Assembly (NCBI RefSeq): GCF_050948175.1
Contig: NC_135203.1
Span: 868,001 to 932,000, forward strand
DNA: 64,000 nt
Reading direction: 5' to 3'
Origin: Xylocopa sonorina
Taxonomy: Eukaryota > Arthropoda > Insecta > Hymenoptera > Apidae
Below are positions 14,030-27,000 of the stretch, piece by piece. The stretch's first letter is position 1, and the number at the start of each line of letters is the position of its first letter. The notes beneath the pieces were generated by a model. The model was not told the origin of the DNA. It did no database searches and saw nothing but the letters and a program-made list of their open reading frames with translations. The translations under genes were made by a program, and so were the position numbers.

Positions 14030-14262
14030 CTAACCGTTTGCATTTGGAATTATTTTTCTACTTTGATACCACAACTATTTCAATTATTTCAACTATTTCA
14101 AGCGTTTCATTTGAAATTTACTTCAAAGAACAATTTCTCGACTGCTACCCGTAAACAATTTTATTTACCAATTATGTTGAAATATACCTTTTAAATTTTT
14201 TAGTGATCTATATTTTTGTGGACCTTTATATTTTATTTAATGTGATGTCGAGTCACGCTCGG
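14030..14262. mobile_element. piggyBac-like MITE, degraded copy
   Basis: The left terminus CTAACCGTTTGCATTTGG resembles the family end, and the interior has the family block CATTTGAAATTTACTTCAAAG. The right end is too diverged to place exactly. Confidence 0.4.
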
Positions 14263-15339
14263 CAAAATAGTGCGAAGGATTGAAGGAACGCCATAGAATT
14301 TTCGAGTGTACGATATTCGAAAAAGTAAACGAAAACCGTGCAATCGAGATGTTCAGAAACGGTGCTCCTCGCAAAAATTGTTATTATACCTTCCCTCACA
14401 AATTCGAAATCTCAAATTATTTGTCAAAAAAACGCGTATGATGCACATATTCTTGGAAAACGAATTTCGGATTTAAAAAAGTGGACACTCTCTTTGATTG
14501 AAAACAGAAATCTAGGACGTATCCCTCAACTTTCTTCTATGAAACTTATTTCAACCCTTAACCCCTTCGAACAACAGTGTCAGTTTCGCATTTATTACAG
14601 AAGCATTGTTCATGAATATATACTACGTGCTTGCAAATTCTTCAATCTCCTTTTCAGAATATCCTCCATACATACGAGAACGCATCACAGTTGGTTGCAG
14701 CAAACTTGTTTACCGTGTTTCAACGTAAATATCGTCCAAACTGTTGGGCATACATCACTTGATAAAAATTTTAAATATTTGTTAAAAATAGCTAGAAGTG
14801 TGGTTTTAATAATAATTGGTTTCATAATACTTCACCATCTACTTTACATCAGCCGATGAAAGGAAGATCAAACGGTCAACATTTGATGTTAATGAAAATT
14901 TCAATGTCTAACACAGGATAACTTACAGTTAATCCATTTTAATTAATTCCCAATAATTTCCACCTGTCAGTTTCAGGACACTTTCTTTTCGCTTTATTTA
15001 TTTGATTTTTTTTTTAATCTCATGAAATAATCTGAAGCATTTATCGAGCTGTTATCGTCGATAAATTTCATTACGAGGCCGACGTATATCAATGAAATAT
15101 GAAATTCTCGTCCAGCGTACTCGGATGTTATATCAAACGCCGAACTCATCTCCGAACGGATAAATACATCATTCCTTGTCCGTTCAAACGGAATATTTAG
15201 AGACAAGCAACGGGGCTGCAACTACATATGCAGAGACACGATAAGAGGTCGTTATCAGCGTGCAAGAAATGCGCTACTCTATTGGAAAATTGTTTCGCCT
15301 TCCTTAGGGTGGCAAGATTCAGCTAGACAAGATGGCTCA

Positions 15340-15359
15340 ATATATATATATATATATAT
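15340..15359 (+). repeat. (TA)n microsatellite
   Basis: About ten uninterrupted TA units. Confidence 0.9.
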
Positions 15360-16499
15360 GATAATTAGAACAAGCTGAGACAAAACGTACAAACGACACC
15401 CCCCGAAAAATTTTAATATACCATGCTAGTCAACCGGAATTTCAAAAAAACTATTAACCCACCGAAATTGATTAGTAATTGCGGAAGTTAAACTTATGTT
15501 CCTCTCAAGTTTTCAATCGAAATGGAAATTATAAATGAATCTATTGCTAACACAGCAGATCAAATTCAGATCAAGTTCAAATCAAATTGATCCTTTTGCA
15601 AATCAAGTGCTTCCACTGAAATATATATTTTATTTAGCGAGTGTAACTTTGCGCTCAGAATCAAAGTTCTTCTATTACTAGTGGATTACTAAGGATGAAT
15701 TTAAATTGAAGTGTCAATACTATAAGAGTAGTAGTATATAAGAACAATCAAAGAACAATCGAAGAACAACCTCCGGTTCCTAAGTGCATACAACAGAAAT
15801 TTGGAAAGCACGAATTGATGATACGTGAAACGAACGAGCGAAATATCAAGAAGTAACAAGTTTTCTTATCGAAGTTTCGAGAGCTCCGCGAGTGTTTACC
15901 CGGGACCTGGTCGTGCGATACGTTCCGATTTCCTTCGAGAGTGCCCCCAGTGCTTCTCTTCCGGTGGCCCGTATGGAAAAACGAGGTTAGACACTTTTTC
16001 GTTTATCCGTTACTGACTGTTACTATCCGTAATCGCCTCACACTCCGGATAAAAGCTTGCGCTCGCTGGTGAACGCTATTTCGCTTCGCGCTTCGTTCAT
16101 TCGCGGCACGAACCACGCCACGAAGAAAGCAACGTTTCCGCGTTTCAACTTTTCAGCTCGTTTCTCTGCTAGCCGCGTTGATACTATTCGATACTATACT
16201 ATACTAATCCCGTCAGCGTCCGAATGGAATACAAATTCGACTCGTACGGCGATTAATGGAGCCGATTTGCGGTATCTCATTTGCGGAAAATTGATTGCTG
16301 AGCCAACAGCTGTTCCCTCTGATCGGTTCCCGATTTCGACCAGAACTTTCGGTCGTGAATCCAAAATCTGATTTGAAACGACCCGCTGAAACGATTCGAT
16401 CGCTTGTGTCGCGAATTACGCTTATTAAACATGCTACGTATCGGTATATCGATTACCAATCGGCGAACGTTTAATATCTTACTATTCTCGCGGGAAACC

Positions 16500-16772
16500 G
16501 TGCACGTACACGTAAACAAATTGTAATTGCTATCGAAATTTCTCTACGAAGAATTCCATTAAGATTACCATTAGTGTTCCATATAAAAAGAAATAACTTC
16601 AAAAATCAATGAAATTCAACTGAATAATTCGACTAAAGAAGTGTTTCTTCGAATTTCATTGATTTTTTTAACTATTTCCTTATATGAAAAAGAAATGGTA
16701 ACTATCGGAAGCCCCCGTAGGGACATTTCGATAGCAATTGCGAGTCGTTGTATACATGTACGTGTACGAATT
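16500..16772. repeat. Long imperfect foldback, arms about 115 bp
   Basis: Successive blocks of the left arm reappear inverted and in reverse order in the right arm: GTGCACGTACACG with CGTGTAC; AATTGCTATCGAAAT with ATTTCGATAGCAATT; ACCATT with AATGGT; ATATAA with TTATAT; and AAATCAATGAAATTC with GAATTTCATTGATTT. The unpaired loop is about 30 bases near 16618-16650. It could be a foldback transposon remnant or a template for a long hairpin RNA. No open frame of note. Confidence 0.8.
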
Positions 16773-17243
16773 TGCAATTTTACTTAAATCACACTCGACT
16801 CGATATACTCAGTCATTTTTTCAGTTTTAGTTACTACCAAGATTCAAGCATTACTTCAACGATATCCGTTTACTATTACTAGAAATCGATCACACTCTTT
16901 GCCGACTTACCCAGTCAAACTACTGTATTTAAGAATTGAGAAAAATTGAACGTGTCTCGCGGCACAAATGATTAATTCCTCGACAAGCAATATCTACAAA
17001 TTTAAAACACTTCGATGAACTGATATATTCCATTTGATACCTGGTCTGGTTACCGCGACTTACCGGCGAGTCCGACGAATTCTTTGTTGCAAATACCAAA
17101 CAGAATTCGAAGCTAGAACGAGGGAACTTGGGGGATCTACGCTGAACGATTTACTGGAATGATCGTTCAATGCAGCTGTTGAATAGACAGGCGTGTAGAA
17201 TGATGGCGCGCGATAATAGCTACGAAGTAGGATTATGACTTAC

Positions 17244-18466
17244 ACATGTATTCGCCAAGGGGCCACACTTGTGGGCCGGAGTTCACCTCGACTAGAACGG
17301 TGGGCGTGCAGATCAAAAGGACACAGAGGTCGGCTATGCTCAGGTTCACGAGAAAGATGTTTGTGCTGTTCCGCATGTCTTTACCCCGGAATACGACCAG
17401 CTGCACCTGAATGGGCAGAAACCCCTCTGGGTTGATACTTGTCGCTTATTTTTTCAAAAATGCACGATTTCGAGCATGATGAAGCGAGAGGTGAAGACGT
17501 AGTTCGAATACTATAAATTATAAATAAATTTAATAGAGAAATAAATTTTGTCTGTACAAGTAAAAACTGAAATATATTTGATAATTTTTTATAATTCATA
17601 AACATGTAAAACAAACTAATTGAGAACGATACTTTATTTTAATCCAAACCGTGTGTATCATTCAACAAAAGGATTTTAGTTGAATGATAATATAATTGGA
17701 ATTGAAATTAACGTTACCCAATCCCCGAGTGAATATTATAAAATAACTCTCGGGTTATAATGTTCCAATACTTTATGTAATTCTTACGCATTATCGGAAA
17801 ACAATAAGCGAAGCGCGACAAGATGAAACGAGGCAGCGAAACTTACCATAAGATTTCCAATTATGCCAAGAACCATTACTATGATGCATACAACCATAGA
17901 CGTGATGCGAATGTAAGCCGGTAACATGTAAAGGTCACTAGTTGCATTTTCAGACTCGTTCGCTGTAACGTTACCATTTATTCTCGATTAGGTACCGTAA
18001 ATCTCCCACGTGCATATTTTATTTTACAACAATTCTATTATTTCTCTTTTTTTACGAATACATAAAAATATGTCGAACAATATTATTAATTCAATTCTAT
18101 TCATTTATCGATCATATTATTTAATTTTATTATTTTCTTTCACGCGTGTGAACCTTAGAAAACGTATCGCAAAACAATATTTATAATAATCCAGTTTCGA
18201 TAACTATTACCCCGTTTACCATGACGCGTGCATTCGTCGATAATGCGAATACCTAGCCGTACAAAACTCGCACGGTTTTACTGTCATCTCCTATGATCGC
18301 ACGTTTTACTTAATAGCTTCGAATAATGAGAAAATTGAGCGTGACATCGTATCAGCGTACCCGATAGCGCATCGAGACAGTTGTTTCCGATAACGGTCGC
18401 ATAGTGCGTGGAATTGAATTCGGGCAGGAGACTGGGCACCGTGGGCAACATTTTCATCCCATGCAT
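17244..18466 (-). CDS. Neuropeptide GPCR, ETHR/CNMaR-like, N-terminal exons only (partial)
   Basis: A rhodopsin-class receptor, likely for a small amidated neuropeptide. Three minus-strand exons join in phase. Exon 1 is 18466-18361: start MHGMKMLPTV, glycosylation sequon NST, donor GTACGC, phase 1. Exon 2 is 17962-17847: acceptor GTTACAG, extracellular NESENATSD, then TM1 ending in the conserved GN of GIIGNLM, donor GTAAGT, phase 0. Exon 3 is 17406-17244: acceptor CATTCAG, intracellular loop KDMRNSTNIF, TM2 with the conserved Asp in LSIADL, then CTPTVLVEVNSGP, donor GTAAGT inside the TM3 disulphide Cys codon. From memory, the KDMRNSTNIFL and CTPTVLVEVN stretches are typical of ecdysis-triggering-hormone receptors. 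The related CNMamide receptor is the main alternative. TM3-TM7 were not found in the window. The frame of exon 1 is open upstream to 18625, so an earlier start is possible. Confidence 0.65.
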
Positions 18467-19256
18467 CCGCCGCGGCAGGAACGTTCTCCAGTCGCGTGCC
18501 TTGTCACACGGTCGTACAGCAATATTTCCGTAGCAGGATGTCAATCGTCCATGGCGAGTCTGTTTGGTTTTGTCCACCGTGAGCGCACCTTCTTCCTCTT
18601 GTTCCCGACGGTTCCCGAGCAACACTCGCGCACTCTATCGCGCGTCGATTTGTAAACGGCCGATGTACACATGCAAGCAACGTGTTTACAAATCGCGGTG
18701 ACCGTTGTGGGACGTGTTTCTGATGGCGGACGCCTCGCGTTATCGCACGCCCGGTTTATCGTTTACGTGGGTAACTTTACGTGCGAAACGACGCGAATCC
18801 GTGAGTCCTGGCTGCGAGCAGCAATCAATTCCCAGACACGTGGATAGGACCAGGGAAAACCCATGGGGGATCGTAAAAGTAATGCCAGCCACGCTCGGTG
18901 AGCCTCGAATGCGGTCTCCTTTAACTTCCGGACAACCGTGGCTTTCGTTAACGCGACGGTATTAAGTGACATTATAAACTGCTTCTGCGTGTCCAAGTCG
19001 TTTCGTTACCACGAACCAGGTCCACTTTCGAGAGCGGTTTTAGTTTTACCCGAACCGGTAATCAGTCCTTCCACCCACGGTGCACGCGGGCCTTCCTTTC
19101 AGCCACGTACTTGTCATTCCTTCGAGGCGGTACATTCGAAATTAATTAACTGAACCCCCCTCGGACTTCCTGTTGCCGCGAAGGAAATACCTTTTCGTAA
19201 TAAATTATCTTTCTGCCTTCGTTTCTTATTTAATTGAACCTATGTAGATTTGACAC

Positions 19257-19488
19257 TTCAACCTTTTGCATTCGAAGGTTTCACAGCGGAGCCATTTTTC
19301 TCCAAACTTGAGGACCCTCAATGGAGACAAATGATTTTCAATTTATAACATAAGGAGGAAAACAAATCGCAATAACTTGATTTATTCTGTTAGCAAATTC
19401 TGTTACAAATGAAATCTGTTCAGGAAAATTTTTGTTTGTGTAACTGTAAAAAAAACTGTTATTTTTCCTTTTGAATGCAAAGGGTTAA
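19257..19488. mobile_element. piggyBac-like MITE, 232 bp
   Basis: The termini are inverted repeats: left TTCAACCTTTTGCATTCGAAGG and right, read inverted, TTAACCCTTTGCATTCAAAAGG. The right boundary is TTAA and the left has decayed to TTCA. The interior shares CCTCAATGGAGACAAATGATTTTC with the copy at 10430. There is no coding capacity. Confidence 0.65.
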
Positions 19489-22400
19489 TGGACTATCATA
19501 TATTTTTTTAATCGCATTAAGACATTTATTTGGAGACTATTCTCTGATAACTTATGCGAATCTTTATAGTTTACTGGAAGCGAATGATTTATACATAAAG
19601 ATCAAAAGGGATATGTTAATGTTTAACGAGATGTTTCCAATTTACTACCAGAGGTACTGAAGAGGCATAAATATTTTTACTCTATCGTCCCTCTCTGTAT
19701 ACGCTTACTACGTCTTCGATAATACGATACGTGGATTGAAACTTCCCAACTATTTACGTTGGCGTGATCAAGTAACGTCGGTTAACCCTTCTGTTATCAA
19801 AATTTATTTTACTAGCGTTTCATTCGATTCTACGTTTCAATGAAATGTGAGTCGCGTCTGCGAAACGAGTAGCCCTAACGACGTTAACTATGTCAATTTT
19901 CACTTCCAGAAATAGTTTTCATTTTATACACGTACAACTTTAATGATCGTTAAAAGTTTCCTCTAATAGTTACTACAACTTAATTTCACGCTAACTTGAA
20001 TCTTCTCCTGCATTATTAGGAGTAATGAATATTTACTTATATAGAATACGCATGCAAATATGCACATATCGATATTCCAGTAAATAATTTTTTTTCCTTT
20101 CTTTTTTTTTATGAAGAAAAAATGTCCTCGTCTTTGCCTACGGCCGAATTGAAAATTGTTTCGAGTCTGCTTGTATTCATTTGAAATTTAAATGTCTCTG
20201 ATAGACAATGAAGCGGTGCAACCTTTAAAAGTGGAAAGTTTCACTTTAAAAATGATTTCAAACGCGCCCAAGTAGAAAATGTAACAAATAAAGTGATTTA
20301 TCGAGTGCCGTCTTTAATCTCTTATGCTTTTCCATTCTACTAAGCACGCAGATTGTAGCTCACTTCAGAGCATTCTTCACCGGCAAGTGGCCTATGCAAT
20401 TAAACTTTCTTACAATATCCTGCCATTTGAAACTACTCGACGCTACGGTTTTGCTTGAAGATAAAGACCTTTCCACGACAAACTTTCGACATCCTTTTTC
20501 TATTGGAGAAAAAGCAAAATATCGATTTTCTATCCTACGATATTTAAAATGTAACTCGTTTAGAAATATCAAACACATACAATTCGATCTATCCATAATA
20601 CCGTTCTTACAAATTTCCATCAGCTAACCGCAAAAATGATGAAACAGCTTCTTTACTCGACGATAGAAGCTTAACCTGACAGGCGAGAAAAGAAAACATA
20701 ACCTATCACGTAAATCTACGTATCGCACCGATTCGTTGCAAAACTTGGTGAATCTGTATGTTTTTATTGTATAAATCTGGTTCGTATGTTTCACGTGAAT
20801 AGTTAAACACTGGCATCGAAATTCACGCGACACTTTTGTTCGTACGTCACCTCGTGAAGCACGTTCGTAGCATTACGAACAATCACGTCCCCTTTCGAAA
20901 GGTAGAAGATCGTTATTTACGTTTGAAGGTATCGAGAAATTCGGAATTCCGAGAAGGACGAATGACACCCGAGGAGAAACGACTAGTCCGAGGAGGTGAA
21001 ATTTTCGGAACCACGAGAACCGTAGCGAACAAATAGTACCGGTGAACTGAATGAATATCGCTTCACCCGCCACGATTCTCGAACGCGCCACCCTACACCG
21101 CGCATGCGTAAGCTTCTCTTTTTCCTCCGCACGCGTGTTTCAATAACGATGTCAATTTCGTTTTTATTATTGAAATAGCTTCCTACTGCTTGTTATACTA
21201 AAAAACATGCGACATCGTAAAAGAATATTACACGATTGTTCGTACCTTCTATCGATTCATAGTCAATTTTCGTTAAAACGTTATGTGTGTGTGCGTGATT
21301 TCACAATTTATCGATAGAAGTGAAAATCAATAGAATTATGGAACATCAATAAGTTGATTATCAATAAGTCTGAAATAAATACAGTTTATCGAAATACGAA
21401 TGAATTTGATTCGGATTCTTTCGAAACTGAATTTTCAAAAGTTAATTGCAAAACTCACTGCCGCGTTAAACGAAGTTTATTTCGCATAAAACAGATCTAG
21501 AGAGCTTCATAGAGTAACACCGCTCTGCTCCTTTTCGTGGGAGGTATAAAATCGAATTTAATGTGTAGGCGTGGTAGAAAAAAAGCTTTACGGATTATAC
21601 TTGAAATGGCGGAAAAGATTGAACATCGAGAGTTTCAACTCTACTACTCTAGTCTAGATCTCCGCGGAATCTGATCAAGGGAGAAAATAAAAGAGATTTT
21701 GTTTGAAATTTCATTTCCCCTTTTTCTACCGGAATAGCAATCATTTCTATCGGAACAGAAAGTATAAGTTCCTGCTCTTCGAACTTTTGCTTTATTCCGT
21801 TTTTCTATACCTCTAGGGACTTGCTCTTAATCGGATCTCTCAGACAATAATTGACTATGTATCGAAGCATACGAAAGGGTTTTAAACGATTCCGCAGGGA
21901 TTGTATTTTTCAACTATACTATTTCTATTATTGGAAACCACTAAGTGCATTTAATACAAATTCATAGTCTCAATTGTATTATACAATTCAAAATAATGAA
22001 TATTATTGATTTCTTCTTGGAGGAAAGTCCGTAAATTGACTCGTTTCTCCTCGCTTAATTCACGAGCATTCGCAATCGGTGGAAACGCGGAGGCGGGCTC
22101 CTCGTTTCTTCGATGCATTTCGAAACGAGCGATGTCCGTCCGTGAATTTTACTTCTGTTACGAGGTGGCAACCGGGGCATGAAAGAAGAAAGCACACGTT
22201 AAACAGAATTCCCTATTAGGAATCGAAGCACATTCCATTTAACTCTCACAATCCACTCTATTCAGCTAATAGACGTGAAAAGTTTTGTCAGCCTCGTTAT
22301 TTTCGGGTTCAAAGAATGTTCGACTGGATTCGCTATTCAGTCAAACAAGCCAATATACACGTTGCTACAAAATTAGGCAATCTAACAAAATATTACATGC

Positions 22401-23981
22401 TCTAAAGAGCGTAACTTATTAAAATGAAACCACTGTTGTTACTATTTATGCATGTAGGGAGCGGGAAACGCTTTAAAAAGATGTATAGATGTGTAATTAA
22501 TTCTTTTAGACAGTTTAAAAGTAAATTAATATTATTTTCAAATAACAAATCAGAAGTTATTTGAGCACTATTAGCTATATAAGGAGCTTTATAATAACTA
22601 TGGAGCGCTATTAAATCTATTTAATTCTGCTACACATTGTATAGTAATGGGAAATAAATATAAGTAGTAGAATAATAAATTGTACAAAGATTATGGTATC
22701 TGTACATATTTTATATGCTGCGTTGTACATTTACAAGCAGGAATAGGAAAGCCAAAACGATACGAAATGCTGGGAAATATAGAGCGTTATTGTCACCCCT
22801 GCCGTGAAATTAAATTCCGCCCTACTAAGTGACGAGTATACTCCCAAAATTTAACAATTTGAACTTTGATGGTCGCACCACTTCACTGTTTTTTTTCAAA
22901 TGTTTTTTTTTCTTCATCAGTCCAGCATAAAAGATAGTCTATTAGTTTCGTAAAGAGAAATTTGTAACGCATTTAAATATCTTATCGAAATATTATGCGA
23001 ACGAGGATCGTATCTCGCAGTCGATTTCATAGTGAATTTTATAACAAAATTGAATTAGGATGAAATTAAAACGTTTGCAAGCTTTTTAAAATTTTGTCCG
23101 ATTTTAATGCTGAACGCAGAAATTTTTCATGGAAATAGCACCGAAAAACATTTTCCCAGCCCAAAACAACGCGCGTGTGCTTTAATTGCATACTTAAGAT
23201 TTTAAATATGACAGTTGTCATGGAACATTAAGCAATTAATTCCAGAAAGATTTTCAATTGCTTAAAATTATTTTTACCAAAAAATGGAATTTGCAAAAAT
23301 CAAAAACCAAAAATTATAGTCACACGACTGAAATGAGAACTGCGCATGCGCATGAACGCCAAGTACTTTGGCGCGAAAGGCAACAGATATTGTCGCTGCG
23401 TAAACGTTATTCATTTACATTTGCCGGATGTCGCGCATTTGCCATGCAACGAAGAACACCATGCTTCCTCGATTATAAGCGTCATGATAATGTGGATTTC
23501 TTTTATCGCATTAATTTATCTCAAACGATTTGTTTGCTACAATTTCTCAACCGTTGTATTTAACGACAATTTTGATTAAACTACTTATGATCTTTGTATT
23601 TTAATGTTATACTTAACATAGACTAAGACACCTTAAATGCACGTATATGTTCTTAACAAAGGAAGACGAAGAATAGTAAAAAAGAGATGAAGATAGACTT
23701 CAATATAGGAGGAAACCCCGAGAGAAATTGGGAAGTGAGAAAGATTCGTAAGAGTATTAACGAACGATACTACGTAGATCTTTGCGTGTCGCAGGATTCA
23801 CGAAAATATATTACCACGCCATTTCCAGGTCCCCTATCAATCACTGAATAAGGAAGCAATAATGGCGACGGAAAATGAATTTATCAATCTTGAGGGATAG
23901 TTGCCAAAATTGGAATTCGATATTAAATACTAACTTTGACAGTACCCAATATTTGAACGAAATAGACAATTCTTTATCTTC

Positions 23982-24037
23982 AATAATTATAATTATAATT
24001 ATAATTTATTATATACATATACATATGTGTGCGCGCG

Positions 24038-24075
<38 letters not shown>

Positions 24076-24082
24076 TGTGTGC
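23982..24082 (+). repeat. Compound microsatellite (AATTAT)n, (CG)n, (GT)n
   Basis: About five AATTAT-like units lead into ATACAT repeats, then GCGCGCGC and about 20 GT units with one GA interruption. Alternating purine-pyrimidine GC/GT tracts can adopt Z-DNA. Confidence 0.9.
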
Positions 24083-27000
24083 TTTTTAAATTTTTAATTC
24101 TTCTTTTAATACTACTTTAGCATTTAATATTTATCTCTCTCTTACTCATAGATTTTGTATGAATTAATTAAAACATCCAGAACATATCGTTTAATTAATT
24201 AAAGCTTCAGATACGTAGGTGCTTTTCGTGGAAATATTTCCATTCGAAAATTCACAGAAATTGACTAGAAATGTTTCCGTTCGCCTCTTCCTTCTCAATT
24301 TTTTGAAGTTAAAAAAAGTGTTGTACATCTTGAGTTTTTATTTTCTTTAAAATGATGTGCGTTGAAAAGTTAAGAGATATTAAAAGGCGCGCGTTGATAC
24401 GGGTGACGAGAGACGGGAGACGAAGGTATTGCATTTGAAACGAGTACATACCTGCTCGACCGATCTTCCAATTGCCGCTTCACCGAACTCTGATTAATAT
24501 CCAGAGCTCCATTTCTCTGAACGTGAGATAGCGTATAACCGACATATTCATCTCGCGAACGTGACCTCTGAGAAGTCGTATTTCATCGCTTTTATCTATC
24601 CTCGTATCAGCGAAGAGAGACTTAAAATCAGAAAAATAGCTCTCTTAGAATTAGGCGATATATCAGATTCGTGAAAAATTATCGTCCGTTTTTAACCTGG
24701 CCATACGTGAAACCGCGCTTCGCGGTTTAGACCGATTTCGCGGAACTCGAACAGTATCTCGAAATGAATTGACAGTAATTACATTTTCATTTTCTCATCT
24801 TTTTTTCGACTGTTCTACACGAAACAATCTTATAATAAAAAAGAAACTGAAATAAGATCAAAATGTCTGCAAACCTGTTAGAATTCTTTTCGAATCATTT
24901 TCTAAAGCAATTATTTATCCATGTGTTCATAAATCAAATCGAACGAGTTCCTGTTTCTTTTTTTAATAAAGAGAAAAAAGAAAACGAAATAACGATGATT
25001 ATAGCGTTCCTCGGAGGTTTGAAAGGCTCGTTCAGATTTACGCATCTAATAAGTACAAACATTGTGAACTTCATATAACTTCGGAAATGATATTTTAATT
25101 GAATTTTCAACATTTTTCTGGTTAAAAGTAATTCTGGAATCGTTAAACGGTTGGAAGTTCAGAGCCTGCGAAACGATCTGGTTTACGAAAGATAAGCGGA
25201 AATCTTTCGGCTGTGGTAGGTCTCTAAGCGACTCTGGACAGCTTAGATCTCTTCTAACGAGTCGAAGCTGCACTTATAGCGCAATAATTACGCAACTGCC
25301 ATTTTCCTCGACCGGAAATGAATGGAACTTTGAGAAATTATTAACTCTATATTATTAACTGTAAGAGTTAATAATTTTGATCACATTATTTTATTTTTTA
25401 TTAAGAAGACAGGGGAAATAGACTGCTGTATAATTGTTGCACAGTCTAACGTTACCCTTCCTTGACGCTGTACAAACAGCTACTATTCGATGGACGCCGT
25501 GGTACCATTCTAACATAGTACGACTAACATAGTACCAGCATGGTAACTAGCAAGAATTAAACCTGCAGGAAAATGCAGGGTTGACTTAACAAAATTGAAG
25601 GCAAAGCGGACAGCGTAAATTGCCATTTAATTAAACTGTTCAAACAAATTCTAATTTAGATTGTTGACACTGCCTTCCATTTTGTTAAAACCAGTAGGGC
25701 GTTCGCCAAAGTGGATCATACGACTTCGTCGATGATCAAAAATATTTTCCTACAAAATTCGAACGCAAACGGACGACATTTGCGTTGTCGAGCCTCTCCA
25801 TAATACATGGAATTACTTTTATCCCAAGAAACAGTAACTGAAATTTTCCGTTTAGAAGAGTGCACGATCAAACAATTGTTAAAAGGGTTCGATGCATGAT
25901 TCATGGCGTTCCATCGAGTTCTAGCCGCCATGTTTCATAGCCGAACCAATTGGCTCCGTGCTTCGCCTATACTCAAATCGCGTTAAACGAATACATACAT
26001 ATGTATATCCAACAGAGACAGAGAAATAGATCTAAAAATGCGAGTCAGCTTCTACTTGGACCTAGACTTGCCACTGCTTGTCAAGATTCGCTTGTCTATT
26101 GGCTTCGTCGGTGACCTCGAGCTAAAAATCGGCCACTTGATTCACGAGTTCCGTCGAAATCAACGTCGCATGATTTATTCGAACAACATTTTTCTTCTCT
26201 CCTCTATTGAATATTAGGAGCATGAAAAGTGAGAAATTGCTACAACTACCGAGAGTCTATACGAACGACACCGTTAATTTTTTATTTTCCACGCAATATC
26301 TGTGGTTACGTTATTGACGTCAATTTGACGAGTCGTAACAGAGTTGCTCTCACGATGTGGTCAATTTCTAAAATTTCATCCGACTCAATGATTCGTACAA
26401 TTTCAAGCAAAAATGTAAGATTTTCTATCTTTTCCTTAAAAAATTTTTTTCTATTGTAAAGTGGTATTAAAAATTGGAAGGTAATTGTTCGAAATCGAAT
26501 GAGTACGGAAGAATTTGATTGCGTACGCTTTAATTTAGCAAAACTGGAATGAAGTTTTATCTAGCCTTTAATCACCCATCAAACTATTTTCTCCGATTGA
26601 TAAATGAAGAACGAGGGAAAAAACAACGGTGGTCAGCGAATACTAAATGTATCTTAAAGATACTAACAGTTCAAAACAATTATGTACCAATAATAACAGT
26701 TAATTTCAGATAATGAAAATATATTAGCCTGTAGAAAATTGATTTTTTAATAACTCAAGATCCTAAAAAATGCGAGTTGTAATAATCACATAGCAAAACA
26801 GTTATTGTATTTCAAAAGATTAATATTAGTAATAACAGAAATTATTTTTACCATATATATTATGAATTATCAGAGAAAAAAAAGTAATATTTCATTTATC
26901 CAGATCCTCATGAAAGACAAGTAGTTCACGCAATGATCAATGCACATAGCAATCTAATTCTCTCCACTAGCCACGATTCCTTCATTTAAAGTAGATCAAA

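Larger units (their letters stand above)
1..17243. other. Gene-free AT-rich region (intergenic, or giant intron of the minus-strand GPCR)
   Basis: I read both strands and found no exon that I can assign to a known family. Open frames here are short, have no domain resemblance and mostly overlap frames on the opposite strand. Blocks with somewhat higher GC at about 1540-1740, 2780-3000, 6340-6640, 7200-7480, 8190-8530, 12350-12750 and 15820-16420 remain unexplained and could be regulatory DNA or untranslated exons. The identifiable content is simple repeats, miniature elements and foldbacks, listed separately. The GPCR at 17244-18466 (minus) must continue toward lower coordinates, so this stretch may be its intron. 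I searched by eye for its TM3 ERY-type and TM7 NPxxY-type motifs and did not find them. Confidence 0.5.

Noticed and set aside
18404..18655. 83-codon plus-strand frame
   Set aside because: It lies antisense to the GPCR first exon, which has matching splice phase and sequence resemblance; the plus frame has none.
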